Assembly (NCBI GenBank): GCA_023301785.1
Contig: JALZUF010000035.1
Coordinates: forward strand, 1 to 28,176
Origin: Alphaproteobacteria bacterium
Lineage (GTDB): Bacteria > Pseudomonadota > Alphaproteobacteria > Micavibrionales > Micavibrionaceae
Length of the DNA: 28,176 bases
Direction: 5' to 3'
Shown piece after piece: positions 23,092 through 28,176 of the stretch. Position numbers and translations under genes: made by a program. Numbering within the stretch: the first letter of the stretch is position 1; the number at the start of each line of letters is the position of its first letter. The notes below the pieces were generated by a model, which saw only the letters and a list, made by a program, of their open reading frames with translations, was not told the DNA's origin and searched no databases.

Positions 23092-26000
23092 ATGAGCGAT
23101 GCTTTGCCGCGTAAAAATACACCGATTACTGTTGAACCAGGGGCTAAATCTAAAAATTTAGAAGCTTCTAAGGAGAAATTTTCTGCTGTTAAAAAAGCGG
23201 GTAGGATTTCGGTGGGTAACAAGCCGCTACCGAAAGACACAGCGAACGAGTTTTCTGTTCGTGAGGGATCTTCATTAAAGACATTACGTATTTCCAACCC
23301 AACTGAGGGTAAGAAAGAAGCGTCATCAACAAACAGAGCGCCTATTCCACATAAAGCTGAAGAGCGTGCTTTAAAACCAAATTCTAAGCCTAATTCATTA
23401 AGTGCCGCGCAAGCTCAACGTAACAGCGAAGGTAAATTTCCTGCGTTACCAGAAGCGAAACGCATCAGTGATAAGCCTGTTCGCGTTGATCCATCATTGG
23501 TAGCGAAGAAAGATGTTGCGGCATCTTCTAGCTTTTTTAAAGATGACTTAAGTGTGAGAGCGCCGAGTACAAAGGCTAAAGCAACTCCAGTTGTAACAAC
23601 GAGCCGTACAAAAGAGCCAGAGCACCAAGAAAATCAGGATTTATTCCCAGATATGTCCACGTTTAAGCTGAGTAATGTTGTTGGAGCGGCCATTACAGGG
23701 GCTTGGTTTATTATTGCTGCTGTTTATGCGCAATTCTTTATGGGTATTGGAACGTTATTTTCACAACAACCACACATTATTGGTGGATTTCTAGCGGGTA
23801 TTCTTGCACCCGTGGCCTTACTTTGGATGATCATTAGTCATATCCAACGTGGTCGTGATGTACATGATTATGCTGTGGCTTTGCATGATGAGTTAAAAAT
23901 TCTTAACGCTGGCAACAAAAATAATAACATTAACAACGCCGTGCAAAATATTGATTTATCAAAAGAAAATAGTCTTGTTGTTGAGTCTATAAATAGAGCA
24001 CGTGCAGGTCTGCGTCATGAGATTAAAAACCTTAATCTTGCGACTGAAAAAACAGGCTCTCAGCTTGATAAAATCAATGATCGTTTGAGTGATCGTGCCT
24101 CCAAGCTTTTGAATATGTCAGAAGAAATGGAAAAACGTGCGAGCTCGTTTGAAGAAACGGCATCAAAGCAAATGACGAAGTTTTTGTCTAATGCTGCATC
24201 TCAAAGCGTTAACATTGAAGGAAACACAAAGGTTTCCGAAGAAATGCTTTCCAAGACAGATGGTCTGACAGCAAAAATGGATAGCCGTATACAGTCTTTG
24301 AACAGCGTCCTTGGTAAAATGGAAGGCACACTTGGCTTAATCGAAGGCAAAGGGAATAGTGCGGCAGATAAATTGTCTAAAGCTGTTCAAGATAATTCAG
24401 CACAACTCACTGGGCTTGAAGGTATCATTTCAAAATCTATTGAAAAGCTAACGTCTGCAACGGGGAATGCTAAAGATACTGTTGAAAGCTTAATGCAGAA
24501 ATCTTCTGATAAAGTAACAGAGATCAACAAATCAGGCGAGAAAACAGCGGCTGAGCTGAAGGGTACGCTAGAGCTGATTGATGCTAGTCGAACGCAAATT
24601 GAAACAACTTCTAAGTCTATGGGCGAACAGGTTCAAAAGACTGTACGCTCTGTGGAAAAACAGGCTGAAGAGATGGCAAAAGCGCAAGCAACACTTGTGA
24701 AACGTATAGATGATATGCATTTGCAAGTATCTGAACCATTGGCGGCGGTAAATCGTGCTGTGGAAAAAGCTGTGAATAAGCATGGGGATATCGAAAAAGC
24801 ATTGGATCAACGTATTGAAACATTAAATACGGCATCTGAAAAAGCAGTTGAACGTACAGCTATCATCCGTGACGGTCTGCGTGAGCAAACACAAGAGATG
24901 TCGACGATGATGGGGCAGCTTGCTGGTCACTCACGCAGTGTTAAAGCCATGCTGAAAGACGAGAATGAAAACTTGGCTGAAAATGTTAAGCTAGCGCTTG
25001 AAAAAGTGGACACTGTTGGCGGCGCGCTTCGCGGGCAATCTGACAAACTTGATGGTGTTATTGCCAACGCAGAAGAGCGTATTGGCAAAATCAGCTCCGT
25101 TCTTTCAGATCAATCAATGCATGTTGTTAAAAATACAGGGCGCATTATTACGGATCTTAAAGACATTGAATTGGCGGTTGGTAATAACGTTAAATCATTG
25201 GTTGAAAAATCCATTACTGCGAAGTCTGCAGTCAGTGGTGTAGCGGAAGCTTTAAGTAAATCAGCAAAAGATATCGAGCCAGTTTACAAGAAAGCAACTG
25301 AGCAGATTAATCAGACAAATGAGCGTTTTGAAAAAATGTCTGAAGGTTTCGAAGGTAAAACAACGCGCAATATCGACAAACTCAAATCATTCGAAACATT
25401 ATTCGATGAGCGCCTTAAAACGCTTAGCAGTAGTGCCGAAGACGCATCACATATTCTTGAAAAATCCAGTGATAACCTTGGATCACGTGTGAATGATATT
25501 GATAACGCGACTTTAAGTGCGCAGAAGAAATTGCAGGATATTGATAACTTATTCAAAAACCATGTTTCAGATATCCATATAACAACAGATCAAGCCTTGT
25601 TGAAAATTGACACTGTTCAAAATGCAATGAACTCACACTTCCAAGATTTATCCGCGTCAGTAGCGGAGAGCTTGGCGCAAATGAAAGATGTGAGCGCACA
25701 ATTTGTTAAGCAAACTGAGGAAGTTGATAAATTATCAAACAGCGCGATTGACGGGCTTGATAGCGCAGGTACGAAGGCGAATGATAAGGTTAAGAGCCTG
25801 AACAAGCTTGCGAAGACGACAGCGGAGCAAATGGAAACAATGCTCAACAAGGTTCAAAATGAAGCTAAGCATTTGTTAGAAACATCAACCAAAACATTGA
25901 ATCAAATGAAAACTACTGGTGATGACTTTGGTAAACGTGCGAAGCAGTTTGAAGACCAAATGAAAAACTCAGCAACAAGCACCAAGAAATATGGTGACGA

Positions 26001-26718
26001 GCTTGGGAAGCAAGTTGATAAGGTTTCTAAGACTTCTCAAAAATCTGCCACTGATATTGAAAAAGCAATGGCACAATTAGCCAAGCAGTTATTGGATGTG
26101 AAAGAAGTTTCTAAGGACGTAACAAAAGATGTGACAGCTTCTAGAGATAAACTTTCTGGTGAAACTGAGCATATGGCGGAATTGTCATTAAAAGCGTCAC
26201 GTGTTGTGGAAGAGGCGGCAAGTTCATATACGCGCCAGTCTTTAGAGCTTACAAAGGCAACAACTGAGGCGGCCAATCATATTGAGAAAGTCCGTGAAAG
26301 TGATTGGCGCGTTCAACGCGATGCGTTCTTGAACTCAACACGTTTTGTTCTTGAAAGCTTGCACTCATTGTCTGTTGATCTGACACGTATGGTTGACGGC
26401 GATATCCAAGAAAAAGTTTGGAAAGCGTACCAAAAAGGTGACATTGCCGCGTTCACACGCCGCTTAATTGAGAATCGTAGCAAGCTGCCTTACGAGAAAA
26501 TGAGCAAAAAATATTCTGATGACAATGAATTCAGAACCTATGCAAATCGTTTCATTCGTCAGTTTGAAGAGCTTTATGGACATGCGCAGGCTAATGATTA
26601 TGGTGAGCTTATCTCTGCAACCTTTGCCTCAAGCGACGTTGGTGGATTATACGGTATTCTTTGCCAAGTTTCAGGACGTGAGGACATGACGCAGGAATTA
26701 GGACGTCGCGCCGCATAA
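23092..26718 (+). CDS. Large two-TM coiled-coil protein, TipN-like architecture
   Basis: The ATG at 23092 is preferred because a GGGG lies about 8 nt upstream and the N-terminus MSDALPRKN is free of the odd leader of the longer frame. The 1208-aa protein has a Lys/Pro/Ser-rich disordered N-terminus (1-190) and two membrane segments (about 195-217 and 229-249). About 800 residues of nearly uninterrupted coiled coil follow, rich in Lys, Glu, Ser and Thr. A C-terminal domain of roughly 140 aa has RFVLESLHSLSVDLTRMV, KAYQKGDIAAFTRRL and ATFASSDVGGLYGIL. This resembles alphaproteobacterial TipN-type polarity proteins. A chemoreceptor is unlikely: no HAMP or signalling tip is seen. Confidence 0.85.
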   Translation: MSDALPRKNTPITVEPGAKSKNLEASKEKFSAVKKAGRISVGNKPLPKDTANEFSVREGSSLKTLRISNPTEGKKEASSTNRAPIPHKAEERALKPNSKPNSLSAAQAQRNSEGKFPALPEAKRISDKPVRVDPSLVAKKDVAASSSFFKDDLSVRAPSTKAKATPVVTTSRTKEPEHQENQDLFPDMSTFKLSNVVGAAITGAWFIIAAVYAQFFMGIGTLFSQQPHIIGGFLAGILAPVALLWMIISHIQRGRDVHDYAVALHDELKILNAGNKNNNINNAVQNIDLSKENSLVVESINRARAGLRHEIKNLNLATEKTGSQLDKINDRLSDRASKLLNMSEEMEKRASSFEETASKQMTKFLSNAASQSVNIEGNTKVSEEMLSKTDGLTAKMDSRIQSLNSVLGKMEGTLGLIEGKGNSAADKLSKAVQDNSAQLTGLEGIISKSIEKLTSATGNAKDTVESLMQKSSDKVTEINKSGEKTAAELKGTLELIDASRTQIETTSKSMGEQVQKTVRSVEKQAEEMAKAQATLVKRIDDMHLQVSEPLAAVNRAVEKAVNKHGDIEKALDQRIETLNTASEKAVERTAIIRDGLREQTQEMSTMMGQLAGHSRSVKAMLKDENENLAENVKLALEKVDTVGGALRGQSDKLDGVIANAEERIGKISSVLSDQSMHVVKNTGRIITDLKDIELAVGNNVKSLVEKSITAKSAVSGVAEALSKSAKDIEPVYKKATEQINQTNERFEKMSEGFEGKTTRNIDKLKSFETLFDERLKTLSSSAEDASHILEKSSDNLGSRVNDIDNATLSAQKKLQDIDNLFKNHVSDIHITTDQALLKIDTVQNAMNSHFQDLSASVAESLAQMKDVSAQFVKQTEEVDKLSNSAIDGLDSAGTKANDKVKSLNKLAKTTAEQMETMLNKVQNEAKHLLETSTKTLNQMKTTGDDFGKRAKQFEDQMKNSATSTKKYGDELGKQVDKVSKTSQKSATDIEKAMAQLAKQLLDVKEVSKDVTKDVTASRDKLSGETEHMAELSLKASRVVEEAASSYTRQSLELTKATTEAANHIEKVRESDWRVQRDAFLNSTRFVLESLHSLSVDLTRMVDGDIQEKVWKAYQKGDIAAFTRRLIENRSKLPYEKMSKKYSDDNEFRTYANRFIRQFEELYGHAQANDYGELISATFASSDVGGLYGILCQVSGREDMTQELGRRAA

Positions 26719-26774
26719 TTTCTTTTTTATAACATATTGATTGATGTACCGTTTAACGGCATAATATCAGCTTC

Positions 26775-26804
26775 AAAGGATGGTTTTCATTAACCGTCCT
26801 TTTT
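26775..26804 (+). terminator. Rho-independent terminator after the coiled-coil gene
   Basis: AAAGGATGGTT (26775-26785) pairs with AACCGTCCTTT (26792-26802) with one G-U pair and a 6-base loop, followed by T residues. It lies 57 nt after the stop codon. Confidence 0.9.
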
Positions 26805-26843
26805 GTTGGTGTTTTAATAATACAGCGAAAGCTTAAGTAACTT

Positions 26844-27779
26844 ATGGCAAAAACTAAATTCTGTGCCGGTTTATCAGACATATCAGACAGTTATATGGGT
26901 TGTATAATTGATGATTGGGGCGTTCTTCATGATGGTGAAGACGCGTTTCCGGGTACTATTGACTGCCTTAAAGAGCTAAAACAGCGCAAAAAAGAAATCA
27001 TTATTTTATCGAACGATCGTAAGACAGCCCTTGAGAAAAAAGCTGAGCTTAAGAAAATGGGGATAGGGCCGAGCCTTTATCACCGTATTGTTACACCGAC
27101 GGAAGTTATTAAAACCTCATTGCAAGAGCAAGAAGACGGCTTGTTTAAGAACATGGGTAAAAGAGCCTATGTTATTACGCGCAACAACGACGTTGCCGTG
27201 TTGGATGATACAGACATTGAGATTGTTGACGACATTGAAAAGGCAGACTTCGTTTTGCTTTTGGGAATGGACTATCCGCGAAAAACTCTTGAAAGTTATG
27301 ATGCAGTCATACGTCGTGCCATTCAATTACGTTTGCGCGCTATTTGTTCAAACCAAGACAGTAAAGCACTTATTGGTACAAACTTCCTTACAGGGCCAGG
27401 TTTATTGGCGCGTCGTTATGAAGATGCTGGCGGTATTGTTTTCTATATCGGCAAACCACACTCTATTGTTTTCAGACATTGCATTGAGTTGCTACAAGAA
27501 AAAGAAATCTTTCCATCTCACACAGTAATGCTGGGTGACACGATGGCACATGATATTTTAGGGGCGCACGCGGTTGGTATTGATACATGTTTATTTAAAT
27601 CAGGACTTCATGCCGCAAACTTCATGCATTGCACAAATTTAAAAGAAGCCGATAATACGCTTAAGAACCTGATTATCCAGTACGGAAACATCATGCCGAC
27701 CTATTTGGTTGATGAAATGCGTTGGGGGAATGCCCTTCCTGACCGTAAGCATAAAAAACGTAAACAGCCTAAAAGTTAA
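26844..27779 (+). CDS. HAD-superfamily class IIA hydrolase
   Basis: The 311-aa protein matches the proteobacterial class IIA HAD family (TIGR01459-like). Motif I is IIDDWGVLHDG (21-31), with nucleophile Asp23. The usual second Asp (+2) is replaced by Trp25, as is typical of this subgroup. Motif II is LSND near residue 55. A class IIA cap follows, then the GKPHSIVFRHC lysine motif near residue 202 and motif IV MLGDTMAHDILGAHAVGID. The substrate is unknown; relatives include NagD-like phosphatases. The C-terminus is very basic. It is separated from the coiled-coil gene by a terminator and has only a weak Shine-Dalgarno. Confidence 0.92.
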   Translation: MAKTKFCAGLSDISDSYMGCIIDDWGVLHDGEDAFPGTIDCLKELKQRKKEIIILSNDRKTALEKKAELKKMGIGPSLYHRIVTPTEVIKTSLQEQEDGLFKNMGKRAYVITRNNDVAVLDDTDIEIVDDIEKADFVLLLGMDYPRKTLESYDAVIRRAIQLRLRAICSNQDSKALIGTNFLTGPGLLARRYEDAGGIVFYIGKPHSIVFRHCIELLQEKEIFPSHTVMLGDTMAHDILGAHAVGIDTCLFKSGLHAANFMHCTNLKEADNTLKNLIIQYGNIMPTYLVDEMRWGNALPDRKHKKRKQPKS

Positions 27780-27784
27780 AATTA

Positions 27785-27813
27785 TTGACATAAAGCTACA
27801 CTTATGTTTATCT
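27785..27813 (+). promoter_or_regulatory. Promoter of the 98-aa gene
   Basis: Consensus TTGACA (27785-27790), a 17-base spacer and TTATCT (27808-27813) precede the gene. ACATAA (27788-27793) and TTATGT (27802-27807) form a short inverted repeat within it. A TATAAT at 27821-27826 is an alternative -10 but would cut into the ribosome site. Confidence 0.5.
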
Positions 27814-27843
27814 CAATAATTATAATATTGGGAGAGAATAGTC

Positions 27844-28140
27844 ATGGCTAATATAATTGAATTTACAACATTAACAGGCATTGCCTTTGAAGTACCCGCA
27901 GATCGTGTCTTTGACATTACTGAAGCTAATTCGCCGTTACTTGACGCCTCAAGAGTTTTTATACAACCAGATACGATGATAAAATATAATCGCGCTTCTC
28001 CAGTGGCAAATCTTTCCACGGTTACTGCCTTAAGTGATATAGAAGGTCACCCTAAGAATAGCGTTTATGCAGATGTTACTGGTAGTGTTACACATAATCA
28101 GCAAAGAAAAGATACGGCACAACGTGCCCCTCATTGTTAA
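27844..28140 (+). CDS. Hypothetical small protein, 98 aa
   Basis: I do not recognise this protein. It is soluble, beginning MANIIEFTTLTGIAFEVPAD, with a middle part containing VFIQPDTMIKYNR and a polar C-terminus rich in Thr, Gln and His ending in Cys. There is no signal peptide or membrane segment. GGGAGAG (27830-27836), 7 nt before the ATG, and a consensus -35 upstream support expression. The same ribosome-site sequence precedes the 174-aa orphan at 13935. The last 36 bases of the window after it show nothing recognisable. Confidence 0.7.
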   Translation: MANIIEFTTLTGIAFEVPADRVFDITEANSPLLDASRVFIQPDTMIKYNRASPVANLSTVTALSDIEGHPKNSVYADVTGSVTHNQQRKDTAQRAPHC

Positions 28141-28176
28141 TACCTATTTGCACTAAGCATAACATTCTATAAACTG

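Noticed and set aside
23092..26718. Methyl-accepting chemotaxis protein for the coiled-coil gene
   Set aside because: It has two membrane helices and long coiled coils, but the helices are separated by only a short loop with no sensor domain, there is no HAMP, and the conserved signalling hairpin tip is absent.
23092..26718. DNA tandem repeats in the coiled-coil gene
   Set aside because: The heptad-like protein pattern is strong, but I see no exact nucleotide repeat units; the similarity is at amino-acid class level only.
27088..27528. 146-aa ORF inside the HAD hydrolase gene
   Set aside because: It is in an alternative frame of a gene with clear HAD motifs, with no separate ribosome site.

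Overview
The window looks like chromosomal DNA from an A+T-rich alphaproteobacterium (roughly 40-45% GC by eye). The main evidence is gene order. Read on the minus strand, it runs miaB - phoH - ybeY - corC - lnt - XRE regulator - metK - trmB - rimP - nusA - infB - rbfA - truB - rpsO, the conserved alphaproteobacterial translation and RNA-processing block. A Micavibrio- or Rhodospirillales-like lineage would fit, but the genus cannot be named from the sequence alone. I see no tRNA, rRNA, CRISPR array, insertion sequence or prophage.

Layout. Bases 1-1424: inorganic pyrophosphatase (ppa, +), then a 450-base interval. That interval holds a likely two-gene minus-strand mini-operon (31 and 73 aa) and, across a perfect 18-bp palindrome, a divergent 140-aa orphan. 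Bases 1439-1469: shared bidirectional terminator. Bases 1493-9480: rpsO, truB, rbfA, infB, nusA, rimP, trmB and a membrane protein, all minus strand. ylxR, usual between nusA and infB, and pnp, usual after rpsO, are both absent. Bases 9487-12834: metK, an XRE regulator and lnt. Bases 12856-13935: two unrecognised genes with their own promoter, inserted between lnt and corC. Bases 13993-16500: corC, ybeY, phoH. Bases 16566-18032: an unrecognised 488-aa protein with a HicA-like N-terminus. Bases 18071-19423: miaB.

From 19491 the strand switches. There is a D-2-hydroxyacid dehydrogenase, two small exported cysteine-containing proteins facing each other, an AGCS sodium:amino-acid symporter, a 1208-aa two-TM coiled-coil protein that resembles the TipN polarity-factor architecture, a class IIA HAD hydrolase, and a 98-aa orphan.

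How the genes work together. rpsO, infB, rbfA, rimP, truB, trmB, miaB and ybeY build or modify the translation machinery, and nusA links it to transcription. metK supplies the SAM used by trmB and miaB. phoH-ybeY-corC-lnt mirrors the E. coli ybeZ-ybeY-ybeX-lnt cluster. The orphan genes are interspersed and carry their own promoters, often with dyad symmetry.

The observations most worth a second look are: phoH has no ATG, GTG or TTG at its homology-supported start, but a good Shine-Dalgarno precedes an ATA; a hairpin lies exactly between a strong Shine-Dalgarno and the rimP start codon; several genes have promoters placed so that their mRNAs would be leaderless; the 18-bp palindrome lies between divergent orphan genes; a HicA-like domain sits in a larger protein; and there is a TipN-like candidate.
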